This document shows positions 36,376 to 44,501 of a stretch of DNA of 64,000 bases, piece by piece. The DNA lies in the NCBI RefSeq assembly GCF_020991365.1, contig NZ_JAJLRA010000002.1:1-64000 (forward strand), read 5' to 3'. The DNA comes from Streptacidiphilus sp. ASG 303 (lineage in GTDB: Bacteria > Actinomycetota > Actinomycetes > Streptomycetales > Streptomycetaceae). The position numbers and the translations under genes are program-made. The first letter of the stretch is position 1. Every line of letters starts with the position of its first letter. The notes below the pieces were generated by a model. It ran no database searches. It was not told the DNA's origin and saw only the letters and a list, made by a program, of their open reading frames with translations.

Positions 36376-37013
36376 GTGCGGCCCTTCTGCGCGGTCAGAC
36401 GGGTGACGAGCCAGGCGTCCCCGCTCTTGCGGGCGGTGCCGGTGACGACGTACCGGGTGAGCCGCTGCCGCGGGTCCCGGGGCTGCTTCGTGCGGGCGTC
36501 CACCTGGTGCCAGCCGGTGACGTCGAGGCAGTCCTCGACGGTGGCGGTGGGCGGGGAGGCCGCGAGGTCGAGCGCGGTGACCCGCGCGTCGTTGACGGGG
36601 CTCCCCCGCATCGCCATGCCGGCCTCCTGGAGGTTGCGGAGGTTGGCCAGGGTGCCGCTGAGCGCCTGGCCGGTGGAGTACAGCCGCAGCGCGGCGGCCG
36701 CCCGGCTGCCCCGCTCGTACGCGGCGGCCTGGGCCTGCCACCAGCCGTCCCACACCGCGAGGAGCTGGCGGGCCTCGACGCCGGTCCGGCCGTCGTCGGG
36801 GACCGCCGGCGCGGGGCCCGACCGCGCCGTGGCGGCGGCGGTGGGGCCGGCGGGGGGCCGGGGGCGGGCGCCGAGGCGGTCCACGGTGCCGGGGGACGGG
36901 GGCGCGCAGCCCGCGAGGAGCAGGGCGGACGCGAGCAGGGACAGGGAGGCGGCGGGCCCGGCGGTCCGGGCCCGCGCGGCCGGCGGCGGCGCGCCGGGGC
37001 ATGCGCGGGCCAC
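36369..37013 (-). CDS. Putative lipoprotein at the head of the Tad locus
   Basis: A 214-residue lipoprotein. The lipobox LLASALLLAGC puts the modified Cys at residue 36 with the GTG at 37013, which has GGGGAG upstream. After a Pro/Ala linker comes a compact domain (AVWDGWWQAQAAAYERGS onward) ending in a beta segment with TGTARKSGDAWLVTRL, an NTF2-like feel. Starts at 37106 or 37088 would give too long a signal region; a start at 37157 would lie upstream of a TATTCT -10 candidate (37134-37139) and is unlikely. Function unknown; the coupled neighbour is the secreted PKD-like protein. Confidence 0.62.
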   Translation of the reverse strand: MARACPGAPPPAARARTAGPAASLSLLASALLLAGCAPPSPGTVDRLGARPRPPAGPTAAATARSGPAPAVPDDGRTGVEARQLLAVWDGWWQAQAAAYERGSRAAAALRLYSTGQALSGTLANLRNLQEAGMAMRGSPVNDARVTALDLAASPPTATVEDCLDVTGWHQVDARTKQPRDPRQRLTRYVVTGTARKSGDAWLVTRLTAQKGRTC

Positions 37014-37133
37014 CGCTCCGCTCCCCCGCCCCCCGGGCCGCCCGTCGCGGACCGCCGGAGGACGCCACACGTGCGCACGTCGTCGCATCGGCCCCCCTCG
37101 CCGCATCCCGACCCATCTGTGGCAGTGGTCGGC

Positions 37134-37139
37134 AGAATA
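37134..37139 (-). promoter_or_regulatory. Possible -10 box of the Tad locus promoter
   Basis: TATTCT (minus strand) lies in a rare AT-richer patch between the caspase-like gene and the lipoprotein gene. It would start a transcript near 37127. No good -35 box was found. Confidence 0.3.
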
Positions 37140-37221
37140 TGCCTGTCGGCCCGTCATGTCCGCCGTCGGGGCGATTCTTCGCCGTCCCGTCGACTCCCGG
37201 CAACACCGGCGGTCACCGAGA

Positions 37222-38058
37222 CTACGCAGAGGGTGGGCGGCTTGGGGAGTCCTTCCGGTCCAGAAGTGCCAGAAGTTCTCCGGAAAGCGACGACTGCGAC
37301 AACATGCCCCGGAGGGCCGCCGGATTGCGCAGCAGGAGCCGCCCGCCCGGCGCGGGCGCGAGCAGGCGCGCCTCCGCGCGCTCCCGTGCGCCCAGGCGCG
37401 TGCGGACGGCGGGGTGCAGGTCCGCCGGGGAGACCGCCCCGGGGAGGCCGGGCACGCCCTGCCGCACCACCCGGGCCACGGCGTCGGCGAACGAGCCGTC
37501 GGCGCCCGGCGGCACCGGCCCGCGCCCGCGCCGGGGCGCCGCCCAGGGGGCGACGCTCCCCCACAGCGGCACCCGGGAGTGGTCCAGCAGTTCGGCGGGG
37601 CCGCCGTCGCCCCGGTCCAGCGCCTCCCAGGTGTCGCGGTCCGCCACCGCGTCCACCAGGAGCAGCGTCTCGCGGTGGCCGCCGTGGACCATGGCGCTCA
37701 CCACCCAGTCCCAGGCCAGGCCGCGCCGGTACGCGTTGTCGCGGGTGCTGCCGGCCGTCACCAGGGCGAGCCGCCGCTGCCGGGGGTCGGCGACCAGGCG
37801 GCCGAGCAGGCAGACCACCAGGAACCGGCCCTCGCGCCCGGCCGCCTCCTGGACCGCCGTCAGCATCGCGTTGGCACCCGCGTCCGGGGACACCACCGCC
37901 GTCCGGCCGGGGCCGGGCACGCCGTCGTACCAGGCGCCGTGCAGGGCACCAGCCAGCAGACCGGCGCCGCGGCCGGCGTCGGCGGTGCCGGCGAGCGCCC
38001 GCTCGCCCCCGCACTCCGCTCCGATCACGACCAGGTCCGCCGCCAGGGTGCCGCCCAC
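37222..38058 (-). CDS. Degenerate caspase-like protein, short form
   Basis: A 278-residue soluble protein, unnamed. It begins with a strand LAADLVVIGAECG, then a helix and FLVVCLLGRLVADPRQRRL (79-97), RGLAWDWVVSAMV and LLLVDAVADRDTW. These line up in order and spacing with VLVHLAGHVLADRRGGRL, DGLPWQWIAAEL and LVIADLSADEAVW of the 600-residue protein at the other end of the Tad locus. Here the His of the AGH site is replaced (LLGR) and no Cys follows the VDA strand, so both catalytic residues of a caspase-like enzyme are missing. GTG 38058 has GAGGAGGG upstream. The caspase-fold call is inference; the similarity of the two proteins is visible. Confidence 0.55.
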   Translation of the reverse strand: MGGTLAADLVVIGAECGGERALAGTADAGRGAGLLAGALHGAWYDGVPGPGRTAVVSPDAGANAMLTAVQEAAGREGRFLVVCLLGRLVADPRQRRLALVTAGSTRDNAYRRGLAWDWVVSAMVHGGHRETLLLVDAVADRDTWEALDRGDGGPAELLDHSRVPLWGSVAPWAAPRRGRGPVPPGADGSFADAVARVVRQGVPGLPGAVSPADLHPAVRTRLGARERAEARLLAPAPGGRLLLRNPAALRGMLSQSSLSGELLALLDRKDSPSRPPSA

Positions 38059-38196
38059 GGGCCCTCCTCTCGCCGGCCTCCACTCTGGCGCACGCGGGCG
38101 CCGCGCGGGGGCCGGACGGCGCGGTCCGCCGGACGGACGGCCCGTCGGGCGGCCGGGCCGCCGCCCCCGGGGAGGTGCGGGCGGGGGCGCGGGCGG

Positions 38197-38266
38197 GGAG
38201 GCACGGGCGGGGAGATACGAGTGAGGAGGTACGAGTGAGGAGGTACGGACAGGGGGGTACGGGCGG
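38197..38266. repeat. 14-bp tandem array 3' of the ferritin-like gene
   Basis: Units of the form GGAGGTACGAGTGA begin at 38197, 38211, 38225, 38239 and 38253 with an exact 14-bp period and some drift. The array ends a few bases before the stop codon of the ferritin-like gene at 38269. Confidence 0.8.
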
Positions 38267-38268
38267 CT

Positions 38269-39042
38269 TCAGACCACCGTCACCGGGCGCGGCCCCATCG
38301 CGTTGCGCTTCGCGGGCAGCCGCAGGCTCACCATCCGCCGCCACCCGTAGGCGGCCTCGTAGAGGTAGAGCAGGTGGAGCCCCGCCGCGAGGGCGGCGCG
38401 CTGCGGGCGGGGCCAGCCGAGGATGCGGCCCATGCGGCGCATGACGGCCAGTCCGACGTCGCGGTGGGTGCGGATCTCGGCGCGGGCCGTCTCCCGGAGC
38501 ACCGCCCGGATGGCCTTCTCGTGCCCCTGGTCGGCGAGGCGCAGCAGCTCCTCGTGGCAGTAGGCCAGGTGGTTGTCCTCGTCCGCGGAGATCATGCGGA
38601 CCGCCCGGCCGACCTCCGGGTGGTCGCCGAGGACGCGCGCCAGCAGCCGCATCTCCTCCGCGGCGCGCTGCTCGGTGACCCGGCTGTGGGCCAGGTAGGT
38701 GATGACGTCCCGGTCGTCCATGGGCCGGTCGGACCGCAGCCGCTCGTGGAGCAGTCCGATGCCCTGCCGCTCCAGCAGCATGCAGTAGTCGGTGTCGGGC
38801 GGGACCGGCACCGGCTCCAGGCCGCGCCTGCGGAGCAGCTGGGCGAAGATGCGGCCGTGCTTGCGCTCGTCCGCGCCGTGACGGGCGATCTTGGGGGCCA
38901 GTTCGGGATCCCTCACCAGGGCGGCGATGCGCTCGTTCTCCCACCCGCCCTGGTTCTCGTCCTGGGCGGCGATGCTGCAGAACAGCCTGAAGGCCTCGTC
39001 GTTGTCGTGGATGGCCTGGAAGAGACTGCGGGCGGTGAGCAT
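38269..39042 (-). CDS. Ferritin-like diiron domain protein
   Basis: A 257-residue all-helical protein. Carboxylate/His pairs suited to a two-iron site are visible: DENQGGWENERI, ADERKHGRIF, TEQRAAEEMR and SADEDNHLAYC. The C-terminal third has LHLLYLYEAAYGWRRMVSL. It belongs to the broad ferritin-like group; the reaction (ferroxidase, hydroxylase or other) is unknown. The ATG at 39042 follows GAGGTGG. It is divergent from an MBL-fold gene across a 315-bp region. Confidence 0.75.
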   Translation of the reverse strand: MLTARSLFQAIHDNDEAFRLFCSIAAQDENQGGWENERIAALVRDPELAPKIARHGADERKHGRIFAQLLRRRGLEPVPVPPDTDYCMLLERQGIGLLHERLRSDRPMDDRDVITYLAHSRVTEQRAAEEMRLLARVLGDHPEVGRAVRMISADEDNHLAYCHEELLRLADQGHEKAIRAVLRETARAEIRTHRDVGLAVMRRMGRILGWPRPQRAALAAGLHLLYLYEAAYGWRRMVSLRLPAKRNAMGPRPVTVV

Positions 39043-39357
39043 GGCAACCACCTCTCGGACGGCGCGCCACACGGCGGGCGGGCGGGGGTCCCGGGCCGCC
39101 CCGACCCGGTACGGGCAGGCGGCGGCAGAGCCGCCCCGGCAGCCGTCTGCATCGTAACCACGGGGTGTCCGGGCCGCCCGCCGTGGCGGTCGGGCGGGTG
39201 GCGCGGTCGCAGCCGGGCGGTGGCGCGGGAGCGGACGGCGGCGTCCGGCGCGCCCCGCGTGGGTAGTCTGCGGTGGAGATCGGCGCACGGCCGCGGTCGG
39301 GCTGCGGGACCGCACGCCGCCGCGGATCGTGTCCGAACCACCGACCATGGAGGCGCT
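39043..39357. other. Divergent promoter region, ferritin-like and MBL genes
   Basis: No gene seen. A minus-strand TACGAT near 39152 is a -10 candidate for the ferritin-like gene, and a plus-strand TAGTCT near 39263 is one for the MBL gene. Convincing -35 boxes are missing. Confidence 0.4.
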
Positions 39358-40680
39358 GTGCCCGGCTCCACCCCGCGGTCCACCCGGCCCGACGACCCGT
39401 CCCGCCCGTCCGGCGCCGGCCGGGCCCTCTCCCTTCCCGGCGCGGCGCTGCGGCGGCTGCGGCCCGCGGCGTTCGGCGCCGAGCCGACCGGCGCCCGCCT
39501 GGAGCGCATCCTGCGTTCGCCGCACTTCGCGGACGGGTCCTTCCAGAACCCGGTGCCCACCCGGCGGCTGGCCGGCGGGTCGCCGTTGCAGGGGCTGACG
39601 GCGGTGCTGGGCGCCGACCGGTCGCGCCGCAGGCCCGCGACGGCCGTGCCGCTGCACCCGCTGGCGGCGGCCGACCTCGCCGAGCCGCCGGCCTCGGGGC
39701 TGCGGACGACATGGCTCGGGCACGCCACCGTGCTCGTGGAGATCGACGGGCGGCGGGTGCTGATCGACCCGGTGTGGAGCGAACGCTGCTCGCCCTTCGC
39801 CCGGACGGGCCCCCGCCGGCTGCACCCGGTGCCGCTGGCGATGCGGGACCTGGGGCGGCTGGACGCGGTGGTGGTCTCGCACGACCACTACGACCACCTG
39901 GACATGGCGACCGTGCGGGCGCTGGCCCGGCACACGGAGGCGGTCTTCGCGGTGCCGCTGGGCGTCGGCGCCCACCTGGAGCACTGGGGCGTGCCGGAGG
40001 GGCGGATCACCGAGCTCGACTGGTGGGAGTCGGCGCAGGTCGCCGGGCTCACCCTGACCGCGGCACCGGCCCGCCACTACTGCAGCCGCGGCCCGCGCAC
40101 CAGCCCGCACCTGCTGTGGGCGTCGTGGGTGGTGGCCGGTCCGGACCACCGGGTCTACCACAGCGGGGACACCGGGTACTTCCCCGGCTTCGCGGGGATC
40201 GGGGAGCGGCTCGGCCCGTTCGACGCGGCCATGGTGCAGGTCGGCGCGTACGGCGACCTGTGGCCGGAGGTGCACATGACGCCCGAGGAGGGCGTGCGGG
40301 CCCACCTCGACCTGCGGGGCGGCCTCCTGCTGCCGATCCACTGGGGCACCTTCGACCTGGCGCCGCACCCGTGGGAGGAGCCCGCGGAGCGCACGGTCGC
40401 GGCGGCGCTGGCCGCCGGGGCGCCGGTGGCGGTGCCGCGGCCGGGCGAGCCGGTGGAGCCGGCGGACCCGCCGGGGCTGCAGCTGTGGTGGCGGACGGCG
40501 GCCGTGGTGCCGCCGGGCGGCACCGGGTGGCCCGCGCTCGGCACCCGGGCCGTCCGCGGGGCGGCGGGGGAGGCGGCCGAGGCGAGGGCGGCCGCGGAGG
40601 CGGCCGAGGCGCCGGGACGGGCAGGGCCGGGGGCGCCGCCCGACGAGGACACCGTCCGGCCGGGCGGCGTGCACGCCTGA
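39358..40680 (+). CDS. MBL-fold metallo-hydrolase (NAPE-PLD/UlaG-like)
   Basis: A 440-residue metallo-beta-lactamase fold enzyme. TTWLGHATVLVEIDG opens the core, SHDHYDHLD is the two-zinc motif, and YHSGDTGYFPGF and PIHWGTFDLAPH supply later ligands. This set is typical of N-acyl-phosphatidylethanolamine phospholipase D-like and UlaG-like hydrolases. Substrate unknown. I chose the GTG at 39358, which has GGAGG eight bases upstream; the ATG overlapping that ribosome site is in another frame. The last 40 residues are Ala/Glu-rich. It converges on an MFS gene. Confidence 0.87.
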   Translation: MPGSTPRSTRPDDPSRPSGAGRALSLPGAALRRLRPAAFGAEPTGARLERILRSPHFADGSFQNPVPTRRLAGGSPLQGLTAVLGADRSRRRPATAVPLHPLAAADLAEPPASGLRTTWLGHATVLVEIDGRRVLIDPVWSERCSPFARTGPRRLHPVPLAMRDLGRLDAVVVSHDHYDHLDMATVRALARHTEAVFAVPLGVGAHLEHWGVPEGRITELDWWESAQVAGLTLTAAPARHYCSRGPRTSPHLLWASWVVAGPDHRVYHSGDTGYFPGFAGIGERLGPFDAAMVQVGAYGDLWPEVHMTPEEGVRAHLDLRGGLLLPIHWGTFDLAPHPWEEPAERTVAAALAAGAPVAVPRPGEPVEPADPPGLQLWWRTAAVVPPGGTGWPALGTRAVRGAAGEAAEARAAAEAAEAPGRAGPGAPPDEDTVRPGGVHA

Positions 40681-40706
40681 CGGACGGCCGGGCCCCGCGG
40701 ACCCGC

Positions 40707-42017
40707 TCAGCGCTCGGGCACGGGCACGGGTTCGGGTACGGGTGAGGGTGCGGGGACGGCTGCCGGTGCGGGGGCGGCGGTCGCGGTCCCCGAGGCCACC
40801 CGCACCGAGCCCGTGGCCGTGCCCGCGCCCGCCCGGCCGGGTCGGCGCGACAGGACGGTGAGCAGGGCGAGGCCGCCGCCGACGACCGGGACCGCGTAGG
40901 CGGCCACAGGGCCGCGGTGGTCCACCGTCCAGCCCCCGACGGCCTGGCCCGCGGCGATGCCGCCGACGATGGCGGTGACCAGCAGGCTCATCCCCTCGTG
41001 GAGGCGCGCGGCGGGGACACGGGCCTGCAGCAGGCCGGTGCCGCTCGTCATGGCCGGGGCGGTGGCCATCCCCGCCACCAGCAGGCAGGCCGCGAGGACG
41101 GCGGTGTGCCCGCCGCCCCACAGTGCGCCGGCCAGGGGCAGCAGCGTCGCCAGGGCCATCCGGGTGACGGCGCGGGTGAAGCGGCCCTCCGCGGTGCCGC
41201 GCGGCGCCGCCGTGCCGTACAGGATCCCGGCGGCGCAGGAGCCGGTGGCCTGGAGGGCGAGCATCCAGCCCGCCGAGGCGCGGTGGCCGAGGTGGTCGGC
41301 GAGGGCGATGGTCGCCACCTCCATGCCGCCGAAGACGACGCCGGCGGCGAGGAAGACGGCCAGCAGCGGCGCGGTGCCGGGCGGCGGTGCGAGCGGGTGG
41401 CCGTGGGCGTCGGGCCGGTGCGGCGCCACGGGGGGCTCGGTGGCCCGCTGGGCGGTGAAGAGCAGCACGCCGGCGAGGAGGAGGACCGCGCCCGCGACCG
41501 TGCCGGCCTGCGGGGAGAGCGAGGTGCAGAGCCAGACGGCGAGGACCGGGCCGAGCATGAAGCAGAGTTCGTCGACGGCCTGTTCGAGGGCGTTGGCGGT
41601 GTGGCGGGCCGACGGGTCGTCACGGTGCAGGTGGGCCCAGCGGGCGCGGGACATGCCGCCGGTGTTGGGGGCGGCCGCGGTGGCGGCGTGCGCGGCGAAG
41701 AGCGTCCAGACGGGGGCGTGCCAGCGGGCGCAGAGGGCGAACGCGACGGCCCCGGCGGCGGCGAGGACGGCGGCCGGGAGGGCGACGCGCGCCTGGCCGC
41801 GCCGGTCGACCAGCCGGGCGGTGAGCGGTCCCGCCACGGCGGTGGCGGCGAGCCCGGTGGCGACGACCGCGCCGGCCAGGGCGTAGGAGCCGTGGGCGGA
41901 GGCCACCATGGTGAGGGCGCTGACGCCGAACATGCCCGCGGGCAGCCGGGCGACGAGGCCGCCCGCGGTGAAGGCGAGGGCTCCGGGGGTGGTGAGGAGG
42001 CGGCGGTAGGCGTTCAC
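40707..42017 (-). CDS. MFS transporter
   Basis: A 436-residue membrane protein with about twelve hydrophobic segments (first LTTPGALAFTAGGLVARLP, then LVDRRGQARVALP as the 2-3 loop). It belongs to an actinobacterial MFS group with no defined substrate. The last 40 residues are a Pro/Val/Glu-rich tail made by short DNA repeats (PVPEPVPVPE). GTG at 42017 has AGGGTGG upstream. It is divergent from a LysR-type gene 80-95 bp away, the usual regulator-target pair. Confidence 0.85.
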   Translation of the reverse strand: MNAYRRLLTTPGALAFTAGGLVARLPAGMFGVSALTMVASAHGSYALAGAVVATGLAATAVAGPLTARLVDRRGQARVALPAAVLAAAGAVAFALCARWHAPVWTLFAAHAATAAAPNTGGMSRARWAHLHRDDPSARHTANALEQAVDELCFMLGPVLAVWLCTSLSPQAGTVAGAVLLLAGVLLFTAQRATEPPVAPHRPDAHGHPLAPPPGTAPLLAVFLAAGVVFGGMEVATIALADHLGHRASAGWMLALQATGSCAAGILYGTAAPRGTAEGRFTRAVTRMALATLLPLAGALWGGGHTAVLAACLLVAGMATAPAMTSGTGLLQARVPAARLHEGMSLLVTAIVGGIAAGQAVGGWTVDHRGPVAAYAVPVVGGGLALLTVLSRRPGRAGAGTATGSVRVASGTATAAPAPAAVPAPSPVPEPVPVPER

Positions 42018-42060
42018 GCGACCACCCTGTCCGGGGGCGCCAGGGAGGGTCAAACACCTG

Positions 42061-42096
42061 TTCAGACGGTATTCACACGGAGACGTTGTCAATCCG
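42061..42096 (-). promoter_or_regulatory. Promoter of the MFS gene in the LysR/MFS divergent gap
   Basis: On the minus strand a perfect TTGACA (42087-42092) is followed at 15 bp by TACCGT. This less GC-rich 80-bp gap is also the expected LysR operator region. No clean T-N11-A palindrome stood out. Confidence 0.4.
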
Positions 42097-43083
42097 GTGT
42101 TCAATGGCGGGGTGCACCCGCGTACCGACCCCCGCCTGCTGCGCGCCTTCACGGCCGCCGCCGAGACCCTGCACTTCACCCAGGCCGCGGCGCGGCTCCA
42201 CGTCGCCCAGCAGGCGCTGAGCCGGGACATCCGCACCCTGGAGCGCGACCTGGGCTGCGACCTGTTCGTGCGCACCACCCGGCGGGTGCAGCTGACCGCC
42301 GACGGCGAGCGGCTGCTGCCGTACGCCCGCCGGGTGCTGGCCGCCTGCGACGAACTGGCCGCCGCCTTCGCCCCGGCCGCCCGCCCGCTGCTCGTCGACG
42401 TCGGCGCGGAGCGGACCACCCCGGCGCGGGTGCTCGCGGCGGCCCGCGAGGCCGCCCCGGAGACGGAGCTGGTCGCCCGGTACAGCAGCGGCCTGACCGG
42501 GGCCGCGGACGCGATCCTCGCCGGACGGCTGGACGTCGCCTTCGGCCGGGCGGCCGGACTCGCCCCCGCCGTCCGGTCCCGGCTCGCCCACTGCCCGGTG
42601 CGCTACGAGCCGATGGCCGTGCTCCTGCCCGCCGACCACCCGCTCGCCGCCCGCCGCGAGGTCCCGCTGTCCGCGCTCACCGGCGAGGCCCTGTACGCGG
42701 CGGCGGGCAACCCGGCCACCGCCGAGTGGACGGACCTGGCCCGGCGGCTGCTGGACGGCCGGGGCGTGGACCTGGTCGCGCCCTTCCCCGGGATCGACGG
42801 CGCCCGGGAGTTCACCCGGCTGGTCGGCAAGCACCGCTGGTCGGTGCTGGCCAGTACGGACTTCGGCGAGGTGCCCGGCTTCGTGCTGCGCCCGCTCACC
42901 GACCCGGTGCCGCTCTCCCCGGTGGCGATGGTCTGGCGGCGCGGCCTGCGCCACCCGGGCCTGGACGCCCTGCTGTCCGCCGTCCGGGAGCTGGCCGGGG
43001 CCGCCGGGTGGCTGGAGCGCCCGCCCGGGAGCTGGCTGCCCGCGGCGGACGCCCGGCTGATGGCCGCCCCCTCGTCCGGCTGA
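42097..43083 (+). CDS. LysR family transcriptional regulator
   Basis: A 328-residue activator-type regulator. The N-terminal wHTH is typical (LLRAFTAAAETLHFTQAAARL, then SRDIRTLERDLGCDLFVR), and the effector domain has the two-lobe pattern with VLLPADHPLAARREVPLSAL. The GTG at 42097 starts the frame; the GTG at 42112 is equally possible and would be five residues shorter. Neither has a proper ribosome site, so a leaderless mRNA is likely. It probably controls the divergent MFS gene. Confidence 0.88.
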   Translation: MFNGGVHPRTDPRLLRAFTAAAETLHFTQAAARLHVAQQALSRDIRTLERDLGCDLFVRTTRRVQLTADGERLLPYARRVLAACDELAAAFAPAARPLLVDVGAERTTPARVLAAAREAAPETELVARYSSGLTGAADAILAGRLDVAFGRAAGLAPAVRSRLAHCPVRYEPMAVLLPADHPLAARREVPLSALTGEALYAAAGNPATAEWTDLARRLLDGRGVDLVAPFPGIDGAREFTRLVGKHRWSVLASTDFGEVPGFVLRPLTDPVPLSPVAMVWRRGLRHPGLDALLSAVRELAGAAGWLERPPGSWLPAADARLMAAPSSG

Positions 43084-43300
43084 GCGCGCGGACGCCGGAC
43101 GGACCCGGCGCGCAGTGCGGGCGGGCGGAGCCGGGGCGAGGACGGGAGTGCGGCACGTCGGGCGGCGCGCGCCGGGCGGCCGCGCCGGGACGGGACAGTG
43201 CGGCGGCCGGAGTGGACGGCCGATTGCCGCTGGCGCGCGGGCGGCGGCGTGCGGTGTGATGGTGTCCGCAGCCGTACAGCACCGTAACGAGGAGACGCCC

Positions 43301-44401
43301 ATGACAGCCCCGGTGTCCGGGACCCCGGAGGGAGCAGCCCCCGCGGAGGCCTGCGCGCCCTCCGCCGTGCGGGCGGCGGCCCCGCCCGAGGCGCAGGCGG
43401 GCGCGGCGGTCGCTGCGGCCGCGGTGCCCGCCTCCCCGACCGGTCCGCCCGGTCCGACCGCTCCGGCCGCTCCGGCCGATCCGGCCGCCGGGGCGGCGCC
43501 CGCCGCCGCACGGCAGCGGACCGGCGGGGCCGTGTGGGCCGCCCTGGCCGTCGTCTACGTCGTCTGGGGCTCGACCTACCTCGGCATCCGGATCGTCGTG
43601 GAGACCATGCCGCCGTTCCTCTCCGCCGCCGCCCGGTTCGTGACGGCGGGTCTGCTGCTGGCCGGCCTGGTCGCGTGGCGCCAGGGCCCGGCGGCGCTGC
43701 GCGCCACACCCCGGCAGCTGGCCTCGGCCGCCCTGGTGGGGCTGCTGCTCCTGGTCGGCGGCAACGGCCTGGTGGTGCTCGCCGAGACCTCCGTGCCGTC
43801 AGGTCTCACCGCGCTGCTGATCGCGGTGGTGCCGGTGTGGGTGGTCCTGCTGCGCACCGCCACCGGCGACCGCCCCCGCCGGGCGACCTTCGGCGGGGTG
43901 CTGCTGGGCCTGGCCGGACTGCTGGTGCTCACCGCCCCGGGCCTGAGCGGCACGATGAAGCTCGGCGGACTGGCCACCGTGGTCGCGGCCACCCTGATGT
44001 GGTCGGCCGGCTCCTTCTGGTCCGCCCGCATCCCGATGCCCGCCAACCCCTTCGCCGCGAGCGCCTACGAGATGGCCGCCGGCGGGCTGGGCTGCCTGGT
44101 GATGGGGCTAGTGCGCGGCGAGCAGCACGGGCTCGACCCCGCCGCGGTGTCGGGCCGCTCCTGGGCGGCGCTGGCCTACCTGGTGGTCTTCGGCTCCCTG
44201 GTGGCCTTCACGGCGTACGCCTGGCTGCTGCACACCGCGCCGCTCTCGCTCGTCGCCACCTATGCCTACGTGAACCCCGTGGTCGCGGTCCTGCTGGGGT
44301 GGCTGGTGCTGGACGAGCCGGTGAGCGCGTCGATCCTGCTGGGCGGCGCGGTCGTGGTGGCGGGCGTCTGCGTGGTGGTCAGCACCGAACGGCGGCGCTG
44401 A
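43301..44401 (+). CDS. EamA family transporter (DMT superfamily)
   Basis: A 366-residue protein. A 70-residue Ala/Pro-rich N-terminus is followed by ten hydrophobic segments as two EamA repeats (LAVVYVVWGSTYLGIRIVV; later VVFGSLVAFTAYAWLL and YVNPVVAVLLGWLVLDEP). It resembles RhaT/YedA-type metabolite exporters. GAGGAGACGCCC gives a good ribosome site for the ATG at 43301. It stands alone with its own terminator; the substrate is unknown. Confidence 0.88.
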   Translation: MTAPVSGTPEGAAPAEACAPSAVRAAAPPEAQAGAAVAAAAVPASPTGPPGPTAPAAPADPAAGAAPAAARQRTGGAVWAALAVVYVVWGSTYLGIRIVVETMPPFLSAAARFVTAGLLLAGLVAWRQGPAALRATPRQLASAALVGLLLLVGGNGLVVLAETSVPSGLTALLIAVVPVWVVLLRTATGDRPRRATFGGVLLGLAGLLVLTAPGLSGTMKLGGLATVVAATLMWSAGSFWSARIPMPANPFAASAYEMAAGGLGCLVMGLVRGEQHGLDPAAVSGRSWAALAYLVVFGSLVAFTAYAWLLHTAPLSLVATYAYVNPVVAVLLGWLVLDEPVSASILLGGAVVVAGVCVVVSTERRR

Positions 44402-44404
44402 GGA

Positions 44405-44431
44405 CGCGCCCGGGGCCGCCTCCCGGGCGCG
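44405..44431 (+). terminator. Terminator of the EamA gene
   Basis: A 10-bp perfect stem (CGCGCCCGGG/CCCGGGCGCG) with a 7-nt loop, right after the stop and followed by GGGTTTCG. Confidence 0.7.
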
Positions 44432-44501
44432 CGGGTTTCGCCGAGGGCTGAGCGGTGGTTCGCAGGCGCACCCTGGCGTCGGCCGGGGGGCGGGGAGCAG
44501 G

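Noticed and set aside
22078-38058. Caspase-linked defence island or gasdermin-type system
   Set aside because: The caspase-like domains lack catalytic residues, and there is no pore-former, nuclease or other defence gene around. The Tad context explains the region better.
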